Source of the DNA: Paramacrobiotus metropolitanus
Taxonomy: Eukaryota; Tardigrada; Eutardigrada; Parachela; Macrobiotidae
Reading direction: 5' to 3'
NCBI RefSeq assembly: GCF_019649055.1
Contig: NW_026570237.1
Coordinates: forward strand, 1,116,001-1,180,000
Length of the DNA stretch: 64,000 nt
Below are positions 1 through 12,377 of this stretch, one piece after another. How positions within the stretch are numbered: position 1 is the stretch's first letter; every line of letters starts with the position of its first letter. The position numbers and the translations under genes were made by a program. Below the pieces are notes generated by a model, which saw nothing but the letters and a program-made list of their open reading frames with translations, was not told the origin of the DNA and made no database searches.

Positions 1-555
1 TAATTCCATTTAATTGAACTGCAATTCATTGAAACGATTTTCAATTCACTGAAGTTTTTCGCGCAAATAGGTAAGTACATATTAATCAAATGCTTATTGC
101 ACTTCAAACTCGAACAATTTTATTTTATTCATTGATCAGTCCATCCCAAAACAGGGGGCATTGACAAAGAACAAATATTTTAACTGATTCCTGACAGGTA
201 AAACCATCATAGCTATACAAAAACTTCGAAATCCCTAAAAAACCGTGTTCAAAATCGTAATAAAAATCGGCAGGAAGCATACGCATGAGACATAAATAAA
301 AAGCAGAGATTACAAACATACTGTAACATACATACTCGCAATATGAAATATCCACAGCGTCCATGCTATAATTTACAGCGATATGTGCATTCTGGGCAGG
401 AATTTCGAGAAAAATGAGACCCATATTTCAACAGAAACAATCGCCAAACAGCTGCGTAGAGGGAAAAATGTCGGCCAAAATACAGATTCCTGCGAGGCTA
501 CTCCGTGGGAAAAGGCGTAAAACGGTGAGCGTAGAATCCCGCAATCCAATCCATC
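1..555. other. Intergenic, no gene recognised
   Basis: AT-rich flank before the last exon of the first FLYWCH gene. Short open frames exist on both strands, but none has a recognisable domain or splice context. The 3' UTR of the neighbouring minus-strand gene must lie here. Confidence 0.5.
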
Positions 556-2535
556 CTACTCGTACTCCTGCATCTGCACATCCCCGTGACCATCCACCGC
601 CTGCATGTCCAGCTGGACGATCGTCTTACGAATGGCGTGCATGTACTGCTGTTTCTGCTCCGTCGACAGCATCTCCAACATGGCCGCAATGTACAGAACT
701 GCAGCGAAGACAAACGGTAAAACAAATGCATAATGATTATTCCATTTAATTTGTTTTAACTCGAGTCGCGATTACAGTATCTATACGCGCCAAACAGCGT
801 GCCAAATACGGACAGACTTTCGAAGATATTTGCTAAAAAAAAAACCATAAAAGCAAAACAATGCATGCACGGAACATTAGTAATTAGTAAGTGATTCACA
901 CGTTTAATCACAAATTATTTGAGTATTCAATGTCAGAATTCATGCATTACATAAGAATTTAACTGAATTGCTTTATACAAGTAAATACTCGTATGCAAAT
1001 TACGAGTACTAATGCATATGCGCAGCAGCGGAGGTATGCATTTCTTATCCATAATTTCCAGAATTTAATAGTGCAAGTATTTAAGTTCTGTATTACAGTA
1101 TACAATAATATAATTCAAAAGTGACGAACAGTAACGTCTTGCCGATAATCTACAAAATTTAATACTGCAGTTTATTACTGTCTCGTCGCAAAGTAGTGAT
1201 GCATACCAAATTTCGCTTCATCGTAAAGCGGGGCGCCGGCGACACCATTCTGAGCAGCACTCGATTGCACACCGTTGGCCATTTTTCGGGAGGATCGCGG
1301 AGCAGACGGCGGATAAGGCGGCATCAAATCCATACTCTCCATGCGTGTCGCTGAATGTTGCGCAGTCGACGTCCCGGCCACGCGCGGAGTGCTGTATGAT
1401 GACATAACTGGCATGGCAGGCGTTTTCTTCAAGCCCTTCTTGGGCGCCTTTCTCCCCTTGAAACGCGGAGCGCGGGGTCTTGCTGGACGGCCTACGCAAG
1501 AGACACAGTAAATATTAAATAAATTTGTGCATTACAAATGTCATCCCATGATGAAAAATATGTCAGGTTCAATGCAAAACAGGCACAACGGTAAAGCACA
1601 AATTAAAGTAAAGCCAAGTACTTGTACACGTCAATCAAAAATAAGCTGATTCAAGTTAACTTCTTTTCAATTTCTCAAAGGTGTACAATTTTTATTCACG
1701 CGCTAGAAACAGCCAGCTGCAATCTTAGTCGTAAAATTCAACTATTTTTTGTTTTTAATAATTTCATTTCCTTTCAAAAGTTGGGTTCTTCCATTTGCTG
1801 GGACATGCAGTTATGCAAATATAGTTCACACTTACGAGCGGTGTGTGCAAAGACAAAATGATAATAAACGACGATGCCAAAAATTATTAGATTAATATCT
1901 AATAATCCAGAATCAATAATTCGGAAAATTATTTAACGATTTAAGCACTCGAATTCAAGTTCAAACACGAGCAAATTCTGCAGTTGATTTGCCACGTCAA
2001 TATCCGTTTAAATTATATAAATTCCTTATCAAATTTGATAAAAATTACAGATCCTGCTGATGAAATTAAATTTTTAAAAACAAAAAAATCAATGAAATCA
2101 ATTTTGAGGACACTTACGAGCCATACTCCCTTTGGCCTTGGCGCTAACGGTGCCATTGACGACGTGGTCCGCGGTCGTCACGGCCAGCGCTGGCGGCAGT
2201 TCCGCACTGAATTCCTCCTCCGCCGGCTGCGCCGAACGGGCCTGCGGTTTCTCCATCAGTTTATCGATCTTCTTCTCCGGCGTCTTGAGGCCGTTAGCCA
2301 CGGGCGTCTCGGCCGTGGCCAGCGCAGGCCGCTGCGGTCCGTGGTTGTGGTCCTTGCTGAGGACGGCCACATTATCCTGCAGACGCAGTCGTACACTGCA
2401 CTTGGTCGGCCCTGAGACGCGCCGGCACCGCCAGCCACCGATGGCGTCACGCAGATACTCGTAGCCCTCCAGGATCATCACATCGCCGCCCATCTGCGAC
2501 TTGGTAAACTGGGGAACACTGGGCGCTTTCTCCAT
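556..2535 (-). CDS. FLYWCH-type zinc finger protein, copy A (three exons)
   Basis: The model joins exons 2118-2535, 1207-1491 and 556-698, with phase-1 GT-AG introns and 281 residues in total. Residues about 10-70 form a FLYWCH-like zinc finger: a GGDVMILEGYEYL strand, then W35, C37, C46 and the HNH motif with H63 and H65. FLYWCH fingers bind DNA or proteins and occur in animal regulators and transposon-derived proteins. The middle exon is basic and proline-rich (several KK and PR clusters) and looks like a nuclear tail. The last exon carries the motif YMHAIRKTI, which is conserved in copy B. The start ATG is chosen because it aligns with copy B; the open frame extends 23 codons further upstream. 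The gene is divergent from copy B at 3301, with about 0.8 kb between the two starts. Its target is unknown. Confidence 0.8.
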
Positions 2536-3300
2536 CGTGTGCCCGCAATGTGTCAGCGACTCGCGATCAATTGAAATTCGAAAGCTGTGGATGGAAGGCA
2601 ACAAATACAGAACGATAGGGCCTTCAAGATCAGGACTTGAAATTTGTGAACTTCGGTGAAATTCGTGAGACCTGGCGCAAGAAGGGCAAATTTGTCAAAT
2701 TTTTACGAAAAACCGATTTCTAATTTTATGGCGAACTCCGAAATGGCGCCGTGTACAGAGAATTTATTTTGCACAAATCAGAAAATCAGATATAAATATA
2801 CCATGAAGGTAACAGCCGCCCCAGGCGGCATTAGCCACCGGAACCGGAAGTGACATTAATTTCACATTTTCCTTCCCACATCCACATGGTTTCGGGGCCA
2901 GATGAAACACTGAAGGATAAGAACGGATTAAAAGATAAAAAAATTTCGAAATTTCCTGAATCTTGCAAATTGGCATCTTTAATGAGTTCAATCCGCGATA
3001 CATGCATGCTTCGTTGTGCGCCTGGCAGCCCGCTCATAACGCCAACTTTGTGAATACCAACCTCCCGTTGGTGGCGGTGCTGTTTGTGGATGCCGTTTTC
3101 TTGGCAGACCGCAAAGTGCAGACCAGCGCAGTTCTCGATGCGCGCTGCAGCCTGCAAAACTCAAAAGGCAATTTGATTTCGAATTCACAAGTTTTCGGTT
3201 TTCTCTTTTAATTTTCTCTTGGTCTGGAAAAGAAACTGTTTCTGCTGATATAAGTAATAATATTTCTTCTGTGCCGTTGAAGCCAATCGGTTGCGCAGAA
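2536..3300. promoter_or_regulatory. Divergent intergenic region of the FLYWCH gene pair
   Basis: The 765 bp between the two divergent FLYWCH start codons must hold both promoters unless upstream non-coding exons exist. I see no clear TATA box. A possible FLYWCH fragment lies inside it at 2960-3156. Confidence 0.4.
2960..3156 (-). pseudogene. Possible FLYWCH-like fragment
   Basis: On the minus strand a frame reads CAGLHFAV, then a basic stretch ending in HKQHRHQREV. This resembles the second cysteine and the closing histidine pair of a FLYWCH finger. It lies between the two intact FLYWCH genes and an AG acceptor (TTTTGCAG) precedes it. The first half of the finger (the GYEYL and WRC part) is not visible, so it is either a third exon set in decay or a chance match. 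Low confidence. Confidence 0.3.
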
Positions 3301-5129
3301 ATGTCTAATGTACCAATCTTCGAAAAAACGTACCGCGGTGGCGATGTGATGATCCTGGAAGGCTACGAATACTTGTCTGATCGACGAAGGAACTCATCGT
3401 CAACAAACGATCAAGTCTGGCGTTGTCGTAGTTTGAATACCTGCACGACGCGGCTACATCTGAGCGGCGACATTGGCACGCTGAACAAGTTGCACAATCA
3501 CGCACCTCAGCGGCCACAACTGGAGAACAGTTCGCCAGCGAACGTGAAGAAGCGCCATCGGGAAGTGATAGACGCCAACATGATGTCGCGGGCTCGCTCG
3601 GAACATCCACAGCAACGCGCACATCTGGGATTGCTGCCGCGCGCGGTCTCCGTTAATCAGAAAATGCAGTCGGGTTCGTCGATTCGCTATACATGCGGTT
3701 AGTCCCTCAGTAAGAACTTTTTCTGGTTATTAATTAATTTAATTTTTCACTTATACGCTTGGCGAAAACACCTCGGTGGAAACAGTGCAACAGGTTGTGC
3801 ACATTGTCGTTGTGGTGATATTGTTGCTGACAGTTCAGTGTATTCTGACATTGTCCAATGATAAAAATAACTATTGTCCAATGATAAAATTCATAAAAAT
3901 AATTTTTTTGTAAAAAAATTTGTCTTTTTTGTAATTAATAAAAATGACAAGCATATGACAAACATACGTACAGATATAAAAGTACAGATATACAGGTCTA
4001 TAAAGTACAGATATACTTTATAGACCATAAGTTATCCATAAAAATTATAGGCCATAATTTTGTGTTGACCAGAAATTATCCGTAATTTTGTGCAACCCTT
4101 GTGTCTTGTGTATGAATGTTAAAGTGCGAAATTTTTCCGGTTCGGTCTTCAATATCACATTTATTTTGTTTTTAATTTTATTTACGTAAATTGTTTGCGC
4201 GCAGAATTTGGTCACTAGTAAGGCTTATGCTCTATAGTTACAGCGCTTTTTGCGACTTTTCTCCCGCGACACTTTTCTGAATATTCCACATATCTGTAGC
4301 GACTGTGCTGGCACTACATTTTACTCACTTTATTTTCTTTAAATCTTTCGATTTGTCGTACAGGTTATCTGATTGAACGCGCAGGTTTTGGTTTGGATGT
4401 TAGGGTGTACAATCGTTACGGTCGTTACCTACACTATAATTTGAATCTGTTGTCTGGTTGGTTCCGTAGATCAGTCAGAATTGCGTCCAAAGCCCAAGAA
4501 AAACACAGCCAAAAAGCCTAAAACTGAAACGGCAAAAAAGCCGAAGGGAGAAGCGGAGATTCCTGCTGCGGCATTCGCCTCCGACTACGATGACCAGCAG
4601 ATGTACGCGCCTGCTCTCCCGCAAACCATCATGCACCGTTCGGCCAACCGGGAAAGCGAACGGGAGTATGCAGACGCCTGGTCGCGGCCGGAACGCAGCC
4701 ACAGCACAACTGCGGACGCCCGTGTCAAAGGCAGCTCATCGGGATCGAATACGGCGCCGGCCGAAGAAAAATTCGGTAAATGCTACGTGAATTAACGTAT
4801 GACCAAGTACTTACTATAGTGTGAGAAGGACTGGTTACCAACCGTTTGAGCTGTCGTGGTGACAGATTCGCGTTTTTCACGGTTTTATGCTATACCAAGT
4901 TCTTGGTATGGCTTATATCGTTTAGTCGTATGCTGCGAGCACGGGTCAGTTGATAGTTGATACCACCACTGTACAACGTTTGCGATTTGCAGTGCATTAT
5001 ATCTCGGCACTTCTGAAAATGTTCTCAGCCAAGAAAAAACGCCGGTATATGCAGGCCATTCGCAAGACCATTATCAAATTGGATATGGAATTCGTCGATG
5101 ATGATTCGGATATCGAAATGCTGGAATAG
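3301..5129 (+). CDS. FLYWCH-type zinc finger protein, copy B (three exons)
   Basis: Exons 3301-3697, 4470-4775 and 4993-5129 give 279 residues with phase-1 introns, the same layout as copy A. The finger lies at residues about 12-70: GGDVMILEGYEYLSD, W40, C42, C48, and H65-N-H67. Exon 2 is a lysine-rich tail starting with alternating KPKK and KKPK blocks, then polar sequence. Exon 3 ends the protein with the block YMQAIRKTIIKLDM, closely matching copy A. The shared exon structure and conserved short last exon show the two genes are duplicates that kept all three parts. Likely a nuclear DNA- or chromatin-binding protein; partners cannot be read from the sequence. An in-frame GTG lies 30 bp upstream, but the ATG is used because it aligns with copy A. 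Confidence 0.8.
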
Positions 5130-5633
5130 CAGACATTATGGTGTTAGCAGCGTTCCGCTGCAGTGTTTCTCTCGCTCAGGGGTACCGTTACGCTAATCAA
5201 TCTGGATTTGATGTGTTTCGTTAGTTTATTGATACGGTGCCGCATTTCTGTGTTGAGACGATATGGATCTGCAGGAAGATTGGAATAGATTTTGTTTTTG
5301 TACATGCTGAGATTTATGACGTTTACATGATGAGTTTCATTCACATTACTAGAGACGCTTATAATAACCGGAAGTCCATAACTTCTTGCAGTAATGTAAT
5401 CATGAAACTTTGTTTCTTTCATGTACGAGTAGTCTAGTAAACTTGTAGGTACTCGCAACCAGCATTAAACAAAACCTGCAAATTCTTGATTTCAAAAATA
5501 TCTCTCTTGCAAAACCATCTAGTTTCATTTAAAACACCCATTTTCAGAGTCAGTCGTGTAGCAAACGTCACACATTACGGATTTAACATAGCGATCATGA
5601 TTGTCATCTTTACGACAAAATGCACTACTGCCG
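5130..5633. other. Intergenic between FLYWCH copy B and M1, no gene recognised
   Basis: About 500 bp separates the two convergent genes. Open frames here have no domain signal. It should hold both 3' UTRs. Confidence 0.45.
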
Positions 5634-7708
5634 TTAACTGCCATAGAACTCTTCCTCCAGTGTTTTGGCGCGTCTGTGTATTGGCGCTTTGTGGTCTGTT
5701 TTGGCGCGTCTGTGTACAGTAGTCGCTTGTTTGTTACAGCGCGCGATTTGTTGAGTCTTCCACGCATTCATAATCCTGATGACCGATTTACCTTTGGTGG
5801 GGAGACCAATGCTGTCGGCATATGCTGAAAGCACACAAAATGCAATAAATACCTGCACGGTAAGACAGATTTGCGTTACGCGATAAAATCAGGTTACCTT
5901 TGATAACTGCCGTGAATTCTTTGCCAAACATGCGCTGCATCCCGGTATCCTTCAAGCCTTCGTCCTTGCAGCTCTTGGCACGCTGGTCCAGCTGCTCCAT
6001 TCCTTCCGCATTCGCACCCAGGAAGAGACAGTTGCACAGATACGCAATGTAGGATCCTTTGGTGCCGCGGCGATTTTTAACGGCCCACTCCAAGTAGCGC
6101 TTCTTTCCGGATTCAATGTAGACTTCACAGTGCTCAAAGCCGTCGAGGAGGAGCTCCTTTTTTGTTCCGGGCCGCTGAAACGGGAACTTGTATCCTGTAA
6201 GGCAAGCCGTTCTTTTTTTAAACATACAGTAATTTACAGATTTAGGAACTAGGAGAACGTGTAATAAATAATTCTAATCTTATTCCTGTAAGCACGGGCA
6301 GATAAACTGGATTGTACATTCGACAAAAAATTATTCCATTTATTCACGCCTGATACAAATGAAAAGCATGGTAAAAAATCCTCGCAAAAATTGAATAAAG
6401 ACTACACGAACCGGTCGAGCCATCTCCACGGTTTTGACCGCTATCCGTTGGCTCGTTTGTATCCGCATTATCAACCCCGGGATCACCCGTTCCTGCAGAC
6501 AAACATTATACTCGTGCACCATCATTCCGCTGTCGGGAGTAAACACAATATAATTGTATTTGTATCCATACCGTCCATTTCCGATGGCCCAGGAAGAACG
6601 GAATCGAAGTCCACAGCGAGATCATCGCTAGCTTCTACAACAACAGCACAGCACGGCACTCAAAGGAGTTTACAATAAACAAGACCGGAGCAGCAGTCTT
6701 ATACCATCAGCAACGGGGAGGCCGCCGGTATCGTAATCACTCTCCATGGGAGTGTCCTCTTGCGGTAGCGACGCATTGGCGTTTTGGGAGGATACTGCGG
6801 CATCGACAGCATCCGGGACGAACAGGGCGTTGAGATCAATCGGTTGACGACGGCCACTACCAAGCGCACTGCTGGCGACATTGTTTTTGGCAATGTTGCC
6901 CGCAACCGAAGATCTGGCAACATTACACGCATATTTGATATCTATTATCTCTGCTGTAAATAACTAAAAATTTTCAGAAGCAGAACGTTAAACCAATAAA
7001 GTGCACAAAAAGGCAACGGTCTCGTGGATATTGACGACAACCATAAGGAAACCCAAAAACAATCGAACTCGCCACAAAATAATACGTGTAAGAATATTTT
7101 GATTACCGTGTCATTTTGGTTCGCTGTGTTGGTGCGGAATTCGGTGTCATTTCGCGTTTATCCTGCTGTTTCTGCTTTTTTGCTGCCGGTTCCGCAACAA
7201 ACAACTCATTCTCCGCCGTATCCTCATCCCACTGTGCATTATCCCTGTCCTCCTCCTTCTCTTCCGCCAATTCTTCGTTTTCCTGCAGAATGCCCGCGTG
7301 CTCCAGCAGTTTCATGAGATCGTCCTCGTCGGCCAAGAATCGTTTTCCGATGATGGTTTTCACGTAACTGCCGCTCAGCAGCGTGTCCCCGATGTACACT
7401 GAAGGGACCAGCAGCAGCTGCTGGTTCTCCTCCGCCTGGCAGATGCGCACGCTCTTGCACATGCGGGGCAGTGTGCCGCGCAGATCCACCTGGAAGAAGA
7501 CCACTGTCTCCGCCGAGTGATCGATCGCTTTGCGCCAGTACAGAGGATTCGACTCCGGATCCACGCCGACCACTTTCACCAGGTCTTTGTAGGACATGGC
7601 TGCTGGCACGACTCGGTTGAATCGGGTGGAAGAGCGGAGAACGGGGCGGGCGCTGGTCACAGTGATACCCGTTGGAAGCGTCGCAGGAATTGCTCGCTGT
7701 CGCTTCAT
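5634..7708 (-). CDS. M1: N-module plus BEN-like regulator, family copy 1
   Basis: Six exons (7107-7708, 6705-6913, 6572-6634, 6412-6492, 5898-6194, 5634-5824) give 480 residues with the frame closed. Exon 1 starts MKRQR and holds the family N-module at residues about 38-142 (MSYKDLVKVVG through LLEHAGI), then an acidic tail and a KKQKQQDKR basic patch. Intron 1 is phase 2, all later introns phase 1. Exon 2 carries the linker motif GRRQPIDLNALF; exons 3 and 4 are short, acidic and multiples of three. Exon 5 (from residue about 319) is a BEN-like domain: GYKFPFQ, VYIESGKKRYLEWA, then YIAYLCNCLFLG. Exon 6 ends with a repeated HRRAKT block. BEN domains bind DNA or chromatin factors, so a nuclear regulator is inferred. 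The BEN call is by pattern only; the N-module family is not recognised. Confidence 0.82.
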
Positions 7709-7955
7709 GATACTGAGTGAGTGCAGCGCTTAAGAACGATAAGATCATAGAGCGTCCAACACTGCTATCACGCGGTTAACAAATCGTCCAAACAAAATCA
7801 AAGAGTATTAACTAAATTAATGGAATCCCTTCGTTCAAAGCCTAAAATAGATCGTACACTTCTACGCGAAGTTTAGAAACATGAAAAATCCTGTCTTTCG
7901 TTTCTGAATCAGAAATCTGATGGGATACATCTCCATCCAGGGTCGAACTGAAGTT

Positions 7956-7962
7956 AACCGCC
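7956..7962. promoter_or_regulatory. AACCGCC element upstream of M1
   Basis: AACCGCC lies about 250 bp before the M1 start codon, as the left arm of a short palindrome at 7955-7976 (TAACCGCC, then GGCGGTTA). M2 and M3 have matching palindromes at similar distances, within a longer block starting CATCCAGGGTCG. A promoter or 5' UTR element is inferred from this conservation. Confidence 0.5.
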
Positions 7963-8412
7963 ACTTGGGGCGGTTACTGCGTGGTCACAAAATAAACCGC
8001 TTGCTATGGGCGCTCTGTTCATAACTTCATATTCACGATCAAATAATTCAATCGTACAGATTTCTTATACATAACGCCATTATCCCTTCGCTTTGGCAAG
8101 GATATCCCGCAGTCTCCAAGCCCCGTTTAACGTAATATGTTGCAACAGAATTTACAGATGTAGATATTTACAGTTAATACCCAGCACATTGGAGAACATG
8201 GTGACTTATTTGCACAGGTTGCGAACAACTGCAATGAAATACTGCAGTAAAAGAATTTCCAACGCCGCCCTGCACAGCAGAGCATATAACATTTTATCAT
8301 TGGCCCTTATCAACCATCGAGTTGCTTTGGACAAATACGGTAGCATTTATTTACTGAACACCAAAAACTACACAAAGGTGACCATTCTGCTTGTGACCAT
8401 CCAAGACACCTG

Positions 8413-10755
8413 CTACTCGGGCTTCGTAGTGCGGCTCTTTCCGGTGGTCGATTGTTTGTTATAGCGTGCGATCTGGATAGTCTTCCACGCGTTCATTGCT
8501 CTGGAGAACGCATCACCTTTGGTTGTCAGACCAACGCTGTCGACATAAGCTGAAAATACAAGCAAATATTAACGTTTATTTCAAGTATTTGTTACTACAT
8601 AAAAACTCTCGTGTAATGTCGCTTTTGATACTTGATACAAAAAATAAACTGCAATAAATTACTGAACTATTAGGGGTAAAATCAGGATAGAGCGCAGTAC
8701 CTCTTATCGAGGCAAGGACTTCTCTGCCAAACATACGCTTCATCCCGGTGTCAGCAGATCCTTCGTCTTTGCAACTCTTTGCCAGCTTGTCAAGTTGCTC
8801 CAATCCTTCCAAATTGGGACCCAGGAAGAGGCAATCACACAGATAGGCCATATACGTATTTAGTGTTCCAAGTTTTCTCCTAATTTGCGACTCCAAATAC
8901 CGCGTCTTGGCGGATTCGATGTAGACATTATCGAATGCGTCGATTAGAAGCTCTTTTTTGGCTCCGCGGCACTGAAACGGGAACTTGTATCCTGTAAAAC
9001 GATCATTGTAAGGACATGATCCACAGAGTCAGTAGAGCGCAGCATCGCGACTCTATTTTTCAGTACAAAACCAAATTGCATAAACTGCGAAGCGGAAAAA
9101 GAGGTGGCTTATTTCATTTGATTATATCGTACAGTTTATAGTGTAGATAAAACAGCAAAAATTTATTTTAAGATTAAAAATTATTTTTTTGAAAACGGAA
9201 ATGGTTAAATATGGCATATGGCCGTAATGGCCCTACAATTTTGATAGCTTTACCTTCACAGGCAACAGTCACTGAACTAACGATTGCTGGTACACTATTT
9301 CACTGTTTAAAAAATTAAACATAGCAAAAACAACCAATATCTTTGCGGCTTTGCCTAACCCATATTCCGGTTCGCTTACAAACAAGCCACGGCCGAAACT
9401 GGAGAATCGAATACTTATCCACATATAAAACTGAACAAAATTGCACGAACCGGAAGTCGAGCCATTCCCACCGTTCTGACCGCTATCCATGGTTCGCCTA
9501 TTTCTGGACTGTCCACAGCGTGATCGTTAGGGTCTGAAAAAACAAACACAGTACAAAAACGTTCAGTTCTCAGGTAATTACGATGTCCGCATGCGTACCG
9601 TCTATTTTCGAGGGGCCTGGAGAAAGAGACTCGAAGCCCAGGGAGAGATACTCGTTGTCTTCGAAACAACGAAAGTGAAGCGCAAAAGAATCAGTAAACA
9701 AGCACAGCTGTATTAATGCTTACCATCAGCAACGGGGAGGCCGCCTGTTTCATAATCACCGGCCATCAGATTGTCCTCTTGCGGTAGCGACACATGGTCG
9801 TTTCTGAAGGAAGCTTCGGCCTCGACCGCCTCCGGGATGAAGAGGGCGTTGAGATCAATCGGTTGTCGACGAACATTAACAGCCGCACTGCCGGCATCAT
9901 TGTTCGCAAACGCAGCTGACGATGATCTGCAACATCACAGACATATGTATTTCCGTAGAAAGCACAATTTTCAACAGCATAACGTTAAGCCGTTCAAATA
10001 CAAGTGCAAAAAACAGACTACTAAAATAACCAAAATTTAAAATGCAACCGTGGTACCGTAGGGCGCAGATATGTGTGAGATAGTTTAGCAAGTCGCGAAA
10101 TCATCCTAACTGAAATATGTAGACAGAAGTGAGTCGTGCATCTCGATTACCTTGTTCTTGTGGTTCGTTTTCCTGGTGCGGAAGTCAAATGTATTTCGCG
10201 CTTATCCTGCTGTTTTTGCCTTTTTGCTGCTGGTTCCGCATACCCGTTCCCCGCCGCATCTCCACCACCCTCCTCGTTACCCCTGTCCTCCTCTTTCTCT
10301 TCCGCCAATTCTTCGTTTTCCTGCAGAATGCCCGCGTGCTCCAGCAGTTTCATGAGATCGTCCTCGTCGGCCAAGAATCGTTTTCCGATGATGGTTTTCA
10401 CGTAACTGCCGCTCAGCAGCGTGTCCCCGATGTACACTGAAGGCAGTGAAGGGACAAGAAGAAGCTGCTGGTTCTCCTCCGCCTGACTGATGCGGACGCT
10501 CTTGCACATGCGGGGCAGCGTGCCGCGCAGATCCACCTGGAAGAAGACCACTGTCTCCGCCGAGTGGTCGATCGCTTTGCGCCAGTACAGAGGATTCGAC
10601 TCCGGATCCACGCCGACCACTTTCACCAGGTCTTTGTAGGACATGGCTGCTGGCACGACTCGGTTGAATCGGGTGGAAGAGCGGAGAACGGGGCGGGCGC
10701 TGGTCACAGTGATTCCCGTGGGCATCGTCGAAGGGATTGCTCGCTGTCGTTTCAT
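8413..10755 (-). CDS. M2: N-module plus BEN-like regulator with a one-base shift
   Basis: Exons 10151-10755, 9724-9926, 9599-9658, 9451-9533, 8701-8991 and 8413-8549. Start chosen at MKRQR, as in M1 and M3. N-module, linker motif (RRQPIDLNALF) and BEN-like exon (GYKFPFQ, VYIESAKTRYLE, YMAYLCDCLFLG) closely match M1, and the last exon reads AYVDSVGL and ends in TKPE. Exon 4 is 83 nt, whereas the M1 and M3 counterparts are 81 and 84 nt. One base is missing near position 9490, before the block DSGQNGGNGS, which is in frame only after the shift. With that base the total would be 460 codons; as written, the BEN exon is out of frame. This is either a real break or a sequencing error. The rest of the gene has no stops, which favours an error or a very young lesion. 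Confidence 0.75.
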
Positions 10756-11051
10756 GGTCCTGCAGATTGTAGCGCAACACCGCAAAGAATGGAAACACGG
10801 TTATCACAAGGTTAATAGATAATAGATCCACACAATATTAATGTCAGCGGGATTCCGTTGTTCAAAGCCAAAATTGATCGTACGTAAAGTCCTGAAAGTC
10901 AAAACCTTAGAAATATAAAATTTTAAAAGTAACAAACTTGTAAGTTAAATGGTGTGAATGAAATCTGCAAACTTATAAATCCAATCCATCGCTTCTGAAA
11001 TCTGATGTGAAAACTGGAAAGTAAATCTCCATCCAGGGTCGGACTGAGAGC

Positions 11052-11058
11052 AACCGCC
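11052..11058. promoter_or_regulatory. AACCGCC element upstream of M2
   Basis: GAGCAACCGCC about 300 bp before the M2 start, followed by TTGGGGTGGTTG, which forms an imperfect palindrome at 11051-11072. The flank CCATCCAGGGTCG is shared with M1. Confidence 0.5.
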
Positions 11059-11644
11059 AGTTGGGGTGGTTGCTAAATGGCCACAAAACTCGTACCGCTG
11101 GCTGTGGTCGCTCTGCTCATTCGTACAACTCGCGCGTAACCCCATCATCCCCTTAAATTTTGGAAATTTAAAACAGAAGCCGCTTCAACCAATTTGTGTT
11201 TAGAATAGCGTCCAAAATTAACTCAAGAAAATTAGACTTATACTAGCCGAAACCATCGACGTGAGCAATGGCAGTCAATGCCAGCCATCAAAGCATACGA
11301 GTAGTCGTCCGAAGTTGACATTTGGGCACGGCACGGTTAGAATCCTTCTCACGATAACTGTTAACTGGGATAAAATTTTATACAGTATATAGAGCGTAAA
11401 TAATTATTTTTTTAACTAAGGTTACAAACTGAAGGAACTCTTGCAGATCCGTCTAATTTCTAACAAATGGATTTTCAGAGTGGGCATTAAATGCCGATGT
11501 AAACCATTCACTGATATTATAAAAAGTTAAGAACATGGAAATTATGGTCGTACAGAAGTAAAATACTACAGTTTAAAAAACCCATTCGCTCCGTAGTTTA
11601 CACGGTAGCTTATATTGTACACCACATTCCATCAATCTCATTCT

Positions 11645-12377
11645 TCATTGATCCTGATATTTTGGCCGGCTACGATAGTAGTACAGTTTCCGGCTGAAAG
11701 ACTGCAACAGCTGTATTTCCGTTAAACCGCGTGCTTTCTTGGAGACGACAGCCGGGTGATAGCCGTTGATATAAGCTACAAAAAGAGGAAAAGAAGCAGT
11801 AACTTTCCGTTGATTCGTAAGTACATAAAATAAATTCATTAATATTAGTTTCCGCGAACTGCGTAATACCAGCAATTAAGTAGCAGCTGCATTAATTACC
11901 CTCAAAAAGATCTTCCACAACACAAACTCACGTCATATTATAACGATAAACAAACGATACCCTAAAGTGTTATATACTTTTATATTTTCAACAGTTATTA
12001 TATCTTGATTATATCGTTACTAATATTAAAATTAATAATATTGTTGCGCTAATATTCCTTCAAAAATTAAACGCGATAAAGCAGAACGACCTTACATAAA
12101 ACATCCTGGAGTTGCTCTCGGCCCAAGGCGTGCTTCAGACCGAACCGGTCGCCGGTGAACAACGCCAGCATGTTCTCCGTGGTGCCGAACAGCAGCTCAG
12201 CCAAGTTCACCGCGTCAATCCCCGGCCGGTTGGGGTGCAACTGCACTTTGAAGTTGTCCCAGATCGCTTTAGGTAGATAGGTGCGTGCTCCCGGGAAGAG
12301 GGTCACCGTGCCGGGCGTGCGACCGTTCCACACCTGGCGCAGGTTGTGTAAGATCTTTTTCTGGGCATCCGTACGCT
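11645..12377 (-). CDS. BEN-like terminal cassette without its own N-module (behind M3)
   Basis: Two exons, 12096-12377 and 11645-11775. The first begins after a phase-1 acceptor (CCATAG) and includes VTLFPGARTYLPKAIW, LAELLFG and GREQLQDVL, the same pattern as the BEN-like exons of the complete genes. It ends at a strong GTAAGG donor, again phase 1. The second reads SYINGYHPAVV and stops after KYQDQ. No N-module exon lies between it and the last M3 exon at 13228. Its length (282 plus 131 nt) keeps the frame if spliced to M3 exon 4 at 14763, giving 498 codons in total. It is either an alternative end for M3 or an orphan left by duplication. Confidence 0.6.

Noticed and set aside
7116-7367. Long serine- and cysteine-rich plus-strand frames over the N-module exons (also at 10136, 19779, 25738, 47290, 60689)
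   Set aside because: They are antisense shadows of the conserved minus-strand N-module and recur only because that module is conserved.
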